Below are positions 16,638-25,374 of a stretch of 64,000 bases of DNA, in pieces. Every line of letters starts with the position of its first letter. Position 1 is the stretch's first letter. The notes beneath the pieces were generated by a model. The model searched no databases and was not told the DNA's origin. It saw nothing but the letters and a program-made list of their open reading frames with translations. Source of the DNA: Soonwooa buanensis (GTDB taxonomy: Bacteria > Bacteroidota > Bacteroidia > Flavobacteriales > Weeksellaceae). Both the position numbers and the translations under genes were made by a program. The stretch spans positions 124,001 through 188,000 of the forward strand of contig NZ_FUYZ01000001.1 of NCBI RefSeq assembly GCF_900167905.1. The letters are read 5' to 3'.

Positions 16638-17517
16638 TTTTCGACTAAAAGTATTTTCAACAGTTGCAAAACGACTTAGTTTTACAAAAGCTTCACAAGA
16701 ATTATACATATCGCAACCCGCTGTTACAAAGCACATTCAGGAATTAGAACAACAACTTAGCACCAAACTTTTTACTCGAAATGGTACAAGCATCGAGTTA
16801 ACCTCAAGCGGAAAAATTCTTTTAGAAAAAGCCAATCAGATTTTTGAAATCTATCGCGAAACCGAATTCGAAATTAATAAACTCAATAACAAACTAAAAG
16901 GCAATCTAAAAATCGGCGCTAGCACAACAATTGCTCAATATATTTTGCCAGAAATATTGGTGAAATTTCATTCTTATTACGAAGATATCCATATTGATCT
17001 GACTTCTCAAAACACCGAAAAAGTTTCAGATTTATTAAAGAAAAATAAAATAGATATTGGTATTATCGAAGGTCCTTTTCAATCGGCACAATTCGATTAT
17101 ATTCCGTTTATGTTAGACGAAATTGTGTTGGTTGCGCGAGTTGGCCATCCTTTATCTAACAAAACTATTTCTGTTAAAGATCTTGCAGAACTTGATTTTG
17201 TTAGCCGCGAAAAAGGATCGGGCACGCAAGATTTTATCGATTCCGAACTTCAGAACAGCAAACTTCTAGCCTCAAAACTTAATGTCATCATGAATCTTGA
17301 CAGTACAGAAAGCATCAAAAACTATTTGGCGCAATCGGATGCGATGGCTTTTTTGTCAGTTAGTAGCATCACAAACGAGCTGAAATACAACAAATTAAAC
17401 ATCATCGACATCAAACATTTTGAAATTAAAAGACAATTTCAGTTCATTGTTTTAAAAGGCGAACAGTCTGAGTTGGTTCGGCTTTTTATGAAAACTTGTG
17501 GCATTATGAAAAAATAA
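16630..17517 (+). CDS. LysR-type transcriptional regulator
   Basis: 295 residues. Winged helix at 1-62 (FSTVAKRLSFTKASQELYISQPAVTKHIQELEQQL) followed by the two-lobed LysR substrate-binding domain (LKIGASTTIAQYILPEIL..., DIGIIEGPFQS...). The binding-domain pattern is like CysB/CysL and other regulators of sulfur or anion metabolism, but the inducer cannot be read from sequence. No divergent target gene is adjacent; it overlaps a small unknown gene by 8 bp, its most likely functional partner. A terminator follows. Confidence 0.9.
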   Translation: MLDFRLKVFSTVAKRLSFTKASQELYISQPAVTKHIQELEQQLSTKLFTRNGTSIELTSSGKILLEKANQIFEIYRETEFEINKLNNKLKGNLKIGASTTIAQYILPEILVKFHSYYEDIHIDLTSQNTEKVSDLLKKNKIDIGIIEGPFQSAQFDYIPFMLDEIVLVARVGHPLSNKTISVKDLAELDFVSREKGSGTQDFIDSELQNSKLLASKLNVIMNLDSTESIKNYLAQSDAMAFLSVSSITNELKYNKLNIIDIKHFEIKRQFQFIVLKGEQSELVRLFMKTCGIMKK

Positions 17518-17520
17518 AAA

Positions 17521-17548
17521 AAATCCGAGCGTTATAACACTCGGATTT
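17521..17548. terminator. Bidirectional terminator after the LysR gene
   Basis: Arms AAATCCGAG (17521-17529) and CTCGGATTT (17540-17548) with a 10-nt loop and A/T runs on both sides. It separates the LysR gene from the convergent coiled-coil gene. Confidence 0.9.
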
Positions 17549-17572
17549 TTAAATATTTTAAATTTCGAAATC

Positions 17573-18355
17573 TTAACCGAAGTTGATGATTTCTTCCATT
17601 TTAGCATTTTCTTCGTTTACCAATTCGTCGTCAACAAGGATTTTACCACTGTTTTCGTCGATGATAATTTTCTTTCTTTGAGCAATTTCCATTTGTTTTT
17701 GTGGTGGAATTGTAAAGAAAGATCCTTTTGGCGCACCTCTTTCTAGACCAACAACTGCAAGTCCGTTGATAGATCCTTTACGGATTCTTTGGTATGAGCT
17801 TAGCAATCTAGAGTCAATTTTTTCTGAGAATTCTTCAGATTTTGCTAACAAGAATTCCTCTTCTTTTTGAGTTTCTGCAATTAGCTCATCCAACTCATTC
17901 TTCTTGTGTGTTAGGTGATTACGAAGATCTTCAATCTTAGTTGTCAACTCACTTAGCATTTCGTTTTTGTGAGAAATTTTAGAACCAAATTCTTTAATTC
18001 TTTTCTCAGCCAACTCAATTTCTAAAGTTTGATATTCAATTTCTTTATCTAAAGATTCGTACTCTTTGTTATTTCTAACATTATCTTGTTGCGACTTATA
18101 TTTAGAAATAAGTGTTTGAGCTTGTGCAATCAACTCTTTTTTAGCGTTAATCTCAGCATTTTGCTCTTTTATTTCAGCATCGAATTTGCTAGCTCTTTTA
18201 TCTAAGCCTTCGATTTCGATTTCTAAATCTTCAACTTCGATAGGCAACTCTCCTCTCGTATTGCGAATTTCGTCTAATCTAGAGTCAATGATTTGTAGGT
18301 CGTAAAGTGCTCTTAGTTTCTCTTCAACCGAGATATCGTTTGCTTTTTTAGCCAT
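17573..18355 (-). CDS. Coiled-coil protein with zinc-ribbon fold lacking its cysteines
   Basis: 260 residues. Residues 30-175 are a long charged heptad coiled coil. The C-terminal 60 residues match the zf-RING_7/DUF164 zinc-ribbon layout (IPPQKQMEIAQRKKIII ... SGKILVDDEL). In the family the ribbon carries two CxxC knuckles; here the first region reads GAPKGSFFTIPP and the second IIDENSGKILV, so all four zinc-binding Cys are gone. Relatives are linked by context to Nif3-like proteins, and here too the gene lies 3 bp from the nif3-like gene on the same strand. Role unknown. Confidence 0.82.
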   Translation of the reverse strand: MAKKANDISVEEKLRALYDLQIIDSRLDEIRNTRGELPIEVEDLEIEIEGLDKRASKFDAEIKEQNAEINAKKELIAQAQTLISKYKSQQDNVRNNKEYESLDKEIEYQTLEIELAEKRIKEFGSKISHKNEMLSELTTKIEDLRNHLTHKKNELDELIAETQKEEEFLLAKSEEFSEKIDSRLLSSYQRIRKGSINGLAVVGLERGAPKGSFFTIPPQKQMEIAQRKKIIIDENSGKILVDDELVNEENAKMEEIINFG

Positions 18356-18358
18356 ATC

Positions 18359-19465
18359 TTAAATAAAATAATTTACAGGGTTGTTTTTTTTGCTCGTTTT
18401 AGCGATTGCAAAGTTAGTAAAATTTTCGGACAATATTTCATATAATTGTTGAGTAACAAATTGTTCGCTCTCAAAATGTCCAATATCTGCAATTAATAAT
18501 TTGTTTTCTCCCGAAAAGAAGTCGTGGTATTTGACATCGCCCGTTAGATAAGCGTCGCAACCAACCGCCATTGCAGACTTTATACCGCTAGCACCACTTC
18601 CGCCAAGCACGCCTACTCTTTTTATCGTTTTTTTGTTCGTATTACTGTATCTAATTATTTCTAAATTAAAACTATTCTTTACAAATTTTAAAAATTCATC
18701 CAAAGGCATTTCTGTTTCCAAATCGCCATAACGTCCAAGTCCAGCATACTGATTATCATTTTCGAGACCAATAATATTGTAGGCAACTTCTTCGTATGGA
18801 TGCGCAGCGAACATTGATTTTAAAATATCATTTTGTCTAAAATTTTCAAAAATAAAAGACAATAGATTTTCTTTTACAACTTCACGTTCATTAATCTTTC
18901 CTAAAAAAGGATTCGCGCCTTCTTTCGCTCGAAAACTTCCAGTCCCTTCAACCGCAAAGCTACATTCGTCATAGAAGCCAATACTTCCCGCTCCTGCTTC
19001 CAAAATTGCATTTTTAACTTGTTCAGCATGATCATTGGGAACAAAGACTTCAAGCTTTTTGAAATTCTTCGATTTCGGCATTAAGATTTTTTGATTTTTT
19101 AAACCTAAAACCTCACAAATTTTATAATTAACGCCAAAATAATCATTATCAAATGCTGTGTGCATCGCATAGATTGCAATTTTGTTTTCGATGGCTTTCA
19201 GAACTGCTTTCTCAACATAATTTTTTCCTGTCAAGGATTTTAAACCCGAAAAAATAATAGGATGAAAAGCAACAATCATGTTAAATCCTCTTTCAATGGC
19301 TTCTTCCACAACATCTTCTAAGGCATCGTGTGTCACCAAAATCCCCGTTACTTCGCGATCAGGATTTCCGCATAACAAACCAACATTGTCAAAATCTTCG
19401 GCTTGTCGAATTTTAAAAATTTTATCTAACTGACTACAAACTTCTTTTAGTGTTTTTGCGCTCAT
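18359..19465 (-). CDS. Nif3-like dinuclear metal centre protein
   Basis: About 368 residues from ATG at 19465 (MSAKTLKEVCSQLDKIF). An in-frame ATG 24 bp upstream is possible, but the TAAAAAT stretch just before 19465 fits a flavobacterial start better. Family motifs are present: NVGLLCGNPDREV and THDAL near the start, AFHPIIFSGLK (first metal His), AMHTAFDN, a middle NIF3-domain insertion (about 130-235, AAHPYEEVAYNII), and the C-terminal metal motif ADIGHFESEQF. Members form toroidal hexamers; a GTP cyclohydrolase I type 2 activity has been proposed for some. Probably an operon with the coiled-coil gene 3 bp downstream. Confidence 0.93.
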   Translation of the reverse strand: MSAKTLKEVCSQLDKIFKIRQAEDFDNVGLLCGNPDREVTGILVTHDALEDVVEEAIERGFNMIVAFHPIIFSGLKSLTGKNYVEKAVLKAIENKIAIYAMHTAFDNDYFGVNYKICEVLGLKNQKILMPKSKNFKKLEVFVPNDHAEQVKNAILEAGAGSIGFYDECSFAVEGTGSFRAKEGANPFLGKINEREVVKENLLSFIFENFRQNDILKSMFAAHPYEEVAYNIIGLENDNQYAGLGRYGDLETEMPLDEFLKFVKNSFNLEIIRYSNTNKKTIKRVGVLGGSGASGIKSAMAVGCDAYLTGDVKYHDFFSGENKLLIADIGHFESEQFVTQQLYEILSENFTNFAIAKTSKKNNPVNYFI

Positions 19466-19528
19466 ATTTTTACAGGAACTTTTTCTCATTTAAAAACTAA
19501 GTGTAAATTTACATTTATTTTAAAAAAT

Positions 19529-20362
19529 ATGAGACGAATAATAAAACCTGAGTTCGACTTGATACCCGCAGATGGATGGCTCAGAAAAGTTTATAACGTT
19601 ATCTACCTTGACAACACACGTCAAGGGAAAATTTTTGATGTTAGTCTTCTTATATTAATATTGATAAGTGTGGGCTTACTAATGGTGGAAACAATCCCAT
19701 TGGTTAATCTTAAATATCATAATCTTTTTTACACTGCGGAGTTCATTATTACAATGATTTTCACAGTGGAATATATTCTGAGAATTGCTTGTATCAAGGA
19801 TAAAAAAGAATATATTTTTAGTCCAATCGGTATTATAGATTTCTTGTCTATTATCCCTTTTTATCTAAGTTTATTCTTCCCAATTATCCATTACATCGGT
19901 ATTTTGAGAATGTTGCGAATGCTAAGAATTTTTAGAATTTTCAACCTTGCCGATTATATGCACGATGGTCGATATATTGTAACTGCTCTTAACCATAGTT
20001 CTAGAAAAATTTATATTTTCCTTTTGTTTATGGTGATTTTTATTGTGATTATTGGCTCGATGATGTATCTGATAGAAGGTGGAAAAAATGGTTTTACGAG
20101 TATTCCTCAAAGTATATATTGGGCAGTTGTGACCATTACAACTGTTGGTTATGGTGACATCTCGCCAGCAACACCGGTCGGGAAATTCTTGTCTATTATT
20201 GTAATGCTTTGCGGTTATAGCATCATTGCAGTACCAACTGGGATTGTAACTTCTGAGTTCAGAAAAGGAAAACGTTATCACTTTATGTGTGGTCGTTGCG
20301 GTAATGATGACAACGACAACGATGCTAGATATTGTAAACAATGCGGTGAAAAATTCGCTTAA
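19529..20362 (+). CDS. Voltage-gated potassium channel-like ion transporter
   Basis: 277 residues. Six membrane segments: S1-S3 between about 35 and 120, an S4-like helix with regularly spaced Arg (ILRMLRMLRIFRIF, about 131-144), S5, and a pore loop with the K+ selectivity filter TTVGYGD (about 206-212) before S6. The C-terminus carries a small rubredoxin-type zinc ribbon (CGRCG ... CKQCGEKFA, about 254-277), which is unusual and may act as a cytoplasmic sensor or assembly domain. The M28 peptidase gene starts 19 bp after its stop. Confidence 0.92.
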   Translation: MRRIIKPEFDLIPADGWLRKVYNVIYLDNTRQGKIFDVSLLILILISVGLLMVETIPLVNLKYHNLFYTAEFIITMIFTVEYILRIACIKDKKEYIFSPIGIIDFLSIIPFYLSLFFPIIHYIGILRMLRMLRIFRIFNLADYMHDGRYIVTALNHSSRKIYIFLLFMVIFIVIIGSMMYLIEGGKNGFTSIPQSIYWAVVTITTVGYGDISPATPVGKFLSIIVMLCGYSIIAVPTGIVTSEFRKGKRYHFMCGRCGNDDNDNDARYCKQCGEKFA

Positions 20363-20381
20363 ATCAAATTTAAAACAATCA

Positions 20382-21743
20382 ATGAAAAAACTCTTCTTCT
20401 CCATAGCTATTTCAGCAAGTTTTTTTGCTTTTTCGCAGACTAAACAAGATTCGATTCAGTTTAGATCAATTTCAAATTTAATTATGAAAGATGGTCAAGC
20501 CTACGATCAACTTTATGATTTAACGAAAAATATCGGTCATCGATTAAGCGGATCTGAAGCTAATGCGAAAGCTGTAAAATGGGCTGAGCAAAAACTAAAA
20601 GAAGCTGGCGCAGATAAAGTTTGGTTAGAAGAAGTAATGGTTCCCAATTGGTATCGCGGTCAAGAATCTTTGAACATTAAAACCGCTAACGGATCTTGGA
20701 AGAAAATAAAAATGCTTTCTCTTGGTAATTCTGAAGGAACAAAAGGAAAAGATTTGGTTGGCGACTTGCTTGTTTTTAACAGTTTAGAAGATTTTAATAA
20801 AGTACCAGCGGAAGAAATTAAAGGGAAAATTGTCCTTTTTAATAATGAATTTCCTCAAGAATTTATTAAAACAATGCATGCGTATGGAAAAGCAGGTACC
20901 GTGAGACGTGTTGCAGCTGCAGAAGTTGCAAAAAAAGGAGGCAAAGCGGTTATTATTCGGTCGATAAGTTCAGCTTATGATGATGTTCCGCACACAGGCG
21001 CGATGAAGTATGAGGATGGCGTTGAGAAAATTCCAGCTATTGCCATCGGTCCAAAATCGGCTATAGACTTAGCGAATCTTGCTAAAACAAATAAACTTTC
21101 GGCGAAGATTAATTCTAATTGCACGATGAAAGCTGATGTTAAATCTTACAATGTCATCGGCGAAATCACAGGTAAGGAATCCAAAAACGTGATTGTTGTT
21201 GGTGGACATCTCGACTCTTGGGATGTTGGTGAAGGTGCACACGATGATGGCGCCGGAATTGTACAATCTATCGAGGCTTTGAGAACTTTTAAAAAATTAA
21301 ATTTACCTAATAAAAATACGATCCGAGTAGTTTGCTTTGCTAACGAAGAAAATGGTGTTAAAGGTGGAATCACCTACGCAAAAGCCATCGCGAGCAAAGG
21401 TGAAAAAAATATTTTCGGAATCGAAAGTGACAGCGGCGGTTTTTCACCAAGAGGTTTTGGACTCGATATGTCTGAGGACAAGCGTAATATTATTAAATCT
21501 TGGAAAGATCTATTCCTTCCGTATGGCATCTACGACTTTACGGAAACCTACGCTGGGACGGATATTGGTCCTATGAAAGCCACAGGAACTGATCTTGCAG
21601 GTCTTGTACCAGATTCGCAACGTTATTTTGACATTCACCATACCGAAGAAGATACTTTTGAAAAAGTTAACCGCCGCGAGCTTCTTTTAGGCGCAACAGT
21701 TATGACGCAGTTAATCTACATGGTCGATCAATATTGGAAGTAA
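20382..21743 (+). CDS. Secreted M28 family metallopeptidase with PA domain
   Basis: 453 residues from ATG at 20382, chosen because it opens a clear signal peptide (MKKLFFSIAISASFFAFSQ); the frame stays open 93 bp further upstream within the channel gene. A PA-domain insert (about 130-215) precedes the M28 catalytic domain. Zinc ligands are visible in GGHLDSWDVGEGAHDDGAG (His and Asp), NEENGVKG (catalytic Glu pair), ESDSGGFSP and the final His in DIHHTEEDT. These enzymes are aminopeptidases or carboxypeptidases of the glutamate-carboxypeptidase II group. Probably periplasmic. The next gene starts 21 bp downstream. Confidence 0.92.
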   Translation: MKKLFFSIAISASFFAFSQTKQDSIQFRSISNLIMKDGQAYDQLYDLTKNIGHRLSGSEANAKAVKWAEQKLKEAGADKVWLEEVMVPNWYRGQESLNIKTANGSWKKIKMLSLGNSEGTKGKDLVGDLLVFNSLEDFNKVPAEEIKGKIVLFNNEFPQEFIKTMHAYGKAGTVRRVAAAEVAKKGGKAVIIRSISSAYDDVPHTGAMKYEDGVEKIPAIAIGPKSAIDLANLAKTNKLSAKINSNCTMKADVKSYNVIGEITGKESKNVIVVGGHLDSWDVGEGAHDDGAGIVQSIEALRTFKKLNLPNKNTIRVVCFANEENGVKGGITYAKAIASKGEKNIFGIESDSGGFSPRGFGLDMSEDKRNIIKSWKDLFLPYGIYDFTETYAGTDIGPMKATGTDLAGLVPDSQRYFDIHHTEEDTFEKVNRRELLLGATVMTQLIYMVDQYWK

Positions 21744-21764
21744 GCAGAATAAAATTTAAAAAAA

Positions 21765-22553
21765 ATGAAAAAGCTAATCGTATTATCATTACTTGGACTT
21801 GGCGCATTGACTATTTCATGTGAAAACCATCCAAAAAATCTAGCTAGTATATCTCAAAATAATTTTAATTTTAAAAGTATCAGCTTTCCTTCAAAAGACG
21901 GGAAAATAAGAGTTTATGCAGATTATTACGATGCAAATTCTAAAAACGCACCACTTATTTTAGCTTTTCATCAAGCAGGTTCTAGTCGTGGTGTTTATCG
22001 CGATATTGCGCCAAGATTGGTAGCTTTAGGTTTTAATGTTTTGGCTGTAGATCTACGTTCTGGTTACAAATTTGGAAATGTGCTTAATGAAAGTTTTTCG
22101 GAAGCAAATTCTAAAAATCTGCCAACGCAATTCGAAAATAGTGTTCCTGATATTGAAGCGGCATACGACTATGCAAAAAAGAATCTAAATGCTAAAAAAG
22201 TCATCTATTTTGGGAGTTCCTACTCTGCTTCTTTAGGCTTTTATAGTGTTAGCAAGCATCCTCAAGATTATGCAGCTTTGGTGACTTTTTCGCCTGGAGA
22301 ATATTTTAAAATAGAAAACAAAACAATTTCTGATTTTGCAAAAGACGTTAACATCCCAACTTTTGTGTCATCTGCAAAAGATGAAAAGTCGCACTGGATT
22401 GAAATTTACAACAATGTAAAATCGACTAAAAAACAAGATTTTTTACCAACAAATTGGGAAGGTTATCACGGCGAAGTTACGTTAAGTAGCAACTTTCCTG
22501 ATGCCGAAGAATATTGGAAGCCTTTGACTAAGTTTTTAAAAACAGTGAAGTAA
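21765..22553 (+). CDS. Lipoprotein alpha/beta hydrolase
   Basis: 262 residues. Type II signal peptide with lipobox LTIS-C (Cys19 or 20 by position, in ALTISCENHP), so it is lipid-anchored. The alpha/beta hydrolase fold shows ILAFHQAGSSRGVYRD (oxyanion loop), the nucleophile elbow YFGSSYSAS (Ser in G-S-S-Y-S, a variant of GxSxG), and a late His in GYHGEV. It resembles the dienelactone hydrolase group. It follows the M28 peptidase gene by 21 bp and overlaps the convergent patatin gene by 26 bp. Substrate unknown. Confidence 0.83.
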   Translation: MKKLIVLSLLGLGALTISCENHPKNLASISQNNFNFKSISFPSKDGKIRVYADYYDANSKNAPLILAFHQAGSSRGVYRDIAPRLVALGFNVLAVDLRSGYKFGNVLNESFSEANSKNLPTQFENSVPDIEAAYDYAKKNLNAKKVIYFGSSYSASLGFYSVSKHPQDYAALVTFSPGEYFKIENKTISDFAKDVNIPTFVSSAKDEKSHWIEIYNNVKSTKKQDFLPTNWEGYHGEVTLSSNFPDAEEYWKPLTKFLKTVK

Positions 22554-23328
22554 AATCTTCTTCCTGATCGTAAAAACTTTTTTTGGCACTTTCGTAACCG
22601 ATGTCAAAAATCTCTTCAAGTCGAGAAGGTTTACGCTCAAAAGTGCCGTACTGTGCTAGCTTTTTTGAAGTTATAAACCAGTCGCAATACGCAAATTTGT
22701 GGATTTCTGTTCGGTGAGAAAGCAGATCATAAGCTCTTGTCGTAATAGCTCGGATCGAGTTAAGATCGCTCATTTTGACATCCTGAATTGGCGTTACATA
22801 GATACCAATCATATTTTTGCATTCGCTAAGGATAATATCTGCAGGAAAATTATTGAGAACACCACCATCGCTATACATGGCATCACCAACTATATAAGGT
22901 GTGGCGATGCCAGGAATAGACGAGGATGCAATAATCGCATCAACTACTTTTGTTTCTTTATCAAAAATCTTTTGTTCGCCGCTGATAAGGTCAGTAGCAA
23001 TAATTCGGATTTCTTTTTTGAGGTCGCCAATTTTGGAATCTCCAAAAATCGGATCGAGATAATGCGTGAACAATTGTGATGATACAAAACCCGGTTTGTT
23101 AAAGGTAAAATGTTTCCAATTGAAAAAATATACCGACTTAAAAAAATCTAAAATCTCATCAGGATTTCGTCCAGCTGCATACAAACTTCCAACTATAGAA
23201 CCTGCGCTACAGCACGCCAAAATATCAACATCAATTCCAATTTCGTTTAGAAACTTTATAGCTCCTGCGTGTGCAAGACCTCTTGTTCCGCCACCTGAAA
23301 GCACCAAACCCGTTTTGTATTTCGACAT
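22528..23328 (-). CDS. Patatin-like phospholipase
   Basis: 266 residues. The oxyanion-hole motif GGGTRGLAHAG (12-22), the nucleophile elbow around Ser41 (ACCSAGSIVG) and the catalytic Asp in SDGGVLNNFP define the bacterial RssA-like patatin family, which hydrolyses acyl esters of lipids. The usual GxSxG elbow here has Cys39 instead of the first Gly, a notable variant. There is no signal peptide, so it is presumably cytoplasmic or peripheral at the inner membrane. Its 3' end overlaps the convergent hydrolase gene by 26 bp. Confidence 0.9.
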   Translation of the reverse strand: MSKYKTGLVLSGGGTRGLAHAGAIKFLNEIGIDVDILACCSAGSIVGSLYAAGRNPDEILDFFKSVYFFNWKHFTFNKPGFVSSQLFTHYLDPIFGDSKIGDLKKEIRIIATDLISGEQKIFDKETKVVDAIIASSSIPGIATPYIVGDAMYSDGGVLNNFPADIILSECKNMIGIYVTPIQDVKMSDLNSIRAITTRAYDLLSHRTEIHKFAYCDWFITSKKLAQYGTFERKPSRLEEIFDIGYESAKKSFYDQEEDFTSLFLKT

Positions 23329-23363
23329 ATTTTCTACCGCATTATTTTAATTAAAACCTAAAA

Positions 23364-24407
23364 TTAATCCGCACTGTCATAAGCTGCCTCAGCAGTTGCA
23401 CTTGCATATTCTTCTTGGTAGTAAGTTCTGTATTTTTGGTTATTTTTATCGTACAAAATTACCAATTTAGCATTTTCACTATTTAGCAAAACCCCATCAA
23501 TAGGCGAAGGAGTAAGGTTGTCAGTATTCATATAAATTAATGCTTTCTTTTTGAAAGAGCTTAATCTCATCTTATCAGAATAATTTTCCGCGTAAGCCAA
23601 ATATGGTTCTTTAGAATTCTGGTTAGTACAGATAATCAATAATCTTGAGCTTTGCTTCTCGTTATTGTCCAAGATAACCGCAACATCTGCTTGTCCATCA
23701 CCATCGAAATCACCGTACGAAACAGTATTCTTCGCACGATCAGCATTCTGAGTTACGCTGTATGTTGTCCCATCATTGTATTTATTATCCAAAATAAGTC
23801 GCTTAACACGAGCTTCTAACTCTGAAAACTTTCCTAAAGAAAATGCTTGTTTGAAATCATCAAAATTATAATATTCAACCACATTAGATTTCAACATATA
23901 ATAAGGTTGAGATACTACATTTTTAACAGGTTTTTCCATATAAACTTTGGCGAAGCTTGGGTTTTCGTATTGATTGTCAACAAAAAGTTTTTGTCCAAAT
24001 TTTAGATTACCAGCAATATTTGAGGTTTGTGCATTAGGTGCATCACGAAGATTAGCATCTTTTGCAATCACGTAATTCTCAGTATATGGCTCATACTCGC
24101 CTTCTTCACCTTCGTAACCTTCTGGTGAGCCAGCCGTAGTTCTCGCAGAATCTACTTTAGCACTATCCGCAGGCATTTTGACACCAGCGTTAACAACTTC
24201 AGGTTTTTTAGAATCTTTTTTACTTACAAAAAAGTAAACTAATCCAGCAAGTAAAAGAACTGCAAGACCTCCAATAATGTAGTAAAGTTGTTTGTTCTTC
24301 TTTTGCAAATCTTCTTGTTGATTTGGCGGATTAGAAGGTGTTTGTGGTTGTACTGGTTGAGATGGTTGGTTAGTTTCGTTAGAGTTTTGTGTGTTTTGTT
24401 CTTCCAT
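23364..24407 (-). CDS. Membrane-anchored protein with SH3-like and FG-GAP-like segments
   Basis: 347 residues. A Gln/Pro/Asn-rich N-terminus (1-38) precedes one membrane helix (YYIIGGLAVLLLAGLVYFFV, about 42-61). Then comes an SH3-type region (NYVIAKDANLRDAPNAQTSN, about 111-130) and a Ca2+-loop-like repeat DFDGDGQADVAVI (about 233-245). The order suggests an inner-membrane protein with a large periplasmic part that binds cell-wall components or proteins. It starts 6 bp after the TPR gene, so the two form a transcription unit and may work together. Specific function unknown. Confidence 0.7.
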   Translation of the reverse strand: MEEQNTQNSNETNQPSQPVQPQTPSNPPNQQEDLQKKNKQLYYIIGGLAVLLLAGLVYFFVSKKDSKKPEVVNAGVKMPADSAKVDSARTTAGSPEGYEGEEGEYEPYTENYVIAKDANLRDAPNAQTSNIAGNLKFGQKLFVDNQYENPSFAKVYMEKPVKNVVSQPYYMLKSNVVEYYNFDDFKQAFSLGKFSELEARVKRLILDNKYNDGTTYSVTQNADRAKNTVSYGDFDGDGQADVAVILDNNEKQSSRLLIICTNQNSKEPYLAYAENYSDKMRLSSFKKKALIYMNTDNLTPSPIDGVLLNSENAKLVILYDKNNQKYRTYYQEEYASATAEAAYDSAD

Positions 24408-24413
24408 TAATTT

Positions 24414-25307
24414 TTATTTATAGTTTTGTGTGTCATTTAATTCGTTTAGCAAAATGTAGGCCTTATCTTTATCTTTTATCAATTTTACAAATTCTAAAAA
24501 ATAATCTTTATAAGCCGAATTCTTTTTAATTGCTCTAATCATCTCATAACTAGAATGTAACGGAAAGTTAGAATCAAATTCATAACCTGTATTATTTGCT
24601 AACTCTTCGAAAAGTTCTTTTAGTAAAGCATTTTCTTTCGGTTGAGAAGTTGCTGCTTCGTCTGCTAATTTTCCCATCAAAGCAAAAAAGTAGGATCTTT
24701 TTTCTGATAAAACATTGAATGTCATTTTATCATTATCATCAAAATTTTTAAAAAAAATTTCGAAATGCTTAATGCTATTTTCGTAATCATTTTTTTTGGA
24801 ATAAACTCTGGCGTACAAATCTTCCATAGAATTTGTTCTAAATTCTCCTGCATTATCCAAAATAGAAAGCGCTTCGTCAAGTCTTTCGACATTATTAGCA
24901 TTGGATGCTGCATTAAAAACTGTTAATGCAGACTTCCCATAACGCAAAGCTTTGACTGAGGTTTCGTATGCCTTTTCGTTTTCGTTGAGATTGTTATAAG
25001 CCGCACTTAGATTAGACCAAATTGTTGCATCTTTCTCAGAAAACAAAGTTGCCATTGCAAAATTTTGTTTTGCCTTTGCGTAATTTCCTAATCGAAAATA
25101 GGCTAATCCTCTCCCATTAAGATAACTTGCATTATTCTCATCATCTTTTAAAAGGATATTATAATTAGTTAAAGATTTTTGATATTCGCCGTCGTCAAAT
25201 TGTTGTCGCGCCAAGTTTTCACGATCATCTTTTGACATTTTTTCTTGAGCAGACACATTCTGAATACAGAATAAGCCAATTGCTGAAATCAATAGAATTT
25301 TTTTCAT
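24414..25307 (-). CDS. Exported TPR-repeat protein
   Basis: 297 residues from ATG at 25307, picked because MKKILLISAIGLFCIQNVSAQ is a signal peptide; an in-frame ATG 36 bp upstream adds an unlikely N-terminus. At least three tetratricopeptide repeats are visible between about 28 and 130 (NGRGLAYFRLGNYAKAKQNF and following). TPR solenoids mediate protein-protein contacts. It is the first gene of a pair with the membrane-anchored SH3/FG-GAP protein (6 bp gap), suggesting a periplasmic scaffold or envelope complex. Confidence 0.8.
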   Translation of the reverse strand: MKKILLISAIGLFCIQNVSAQEKMSKDDRENLARQQFDDGEYQKSLTNYNILLKDDENNASYLNGRGLAYFRLGNYAKAKQNFAMATLFSEKDATIWSNLSAAYNNLNENEKAYETSVKALRYGKSALTVFNAASNANNVERLDEALSILDNAGEFRTNSMEDLYARVYSKKNDYENSIKHFEIFFKNFDDNDKMTFNVLSEKRSYFFALMGKLADEAATSQPKENALLKELFEELANNTGYEFDSNFPLHSSYEMIRAIKKNSAYKDYFLEFVKLIKDKDKAYILLNELNDTQNYK

Positions 25308-25374
25308 CAGTACTAAAATAAAAAAATGCTGCATCTTATACAAGATACAGCATCAATATTTCTAAATCTTAAGA

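Noticed and set aside
20289-20381. Earlier start of the M28 peptidase inside the channel gene
   Set aside because: It would put 31 residues (many Met and Thr) before a complete signal peptide that begins at 20382.
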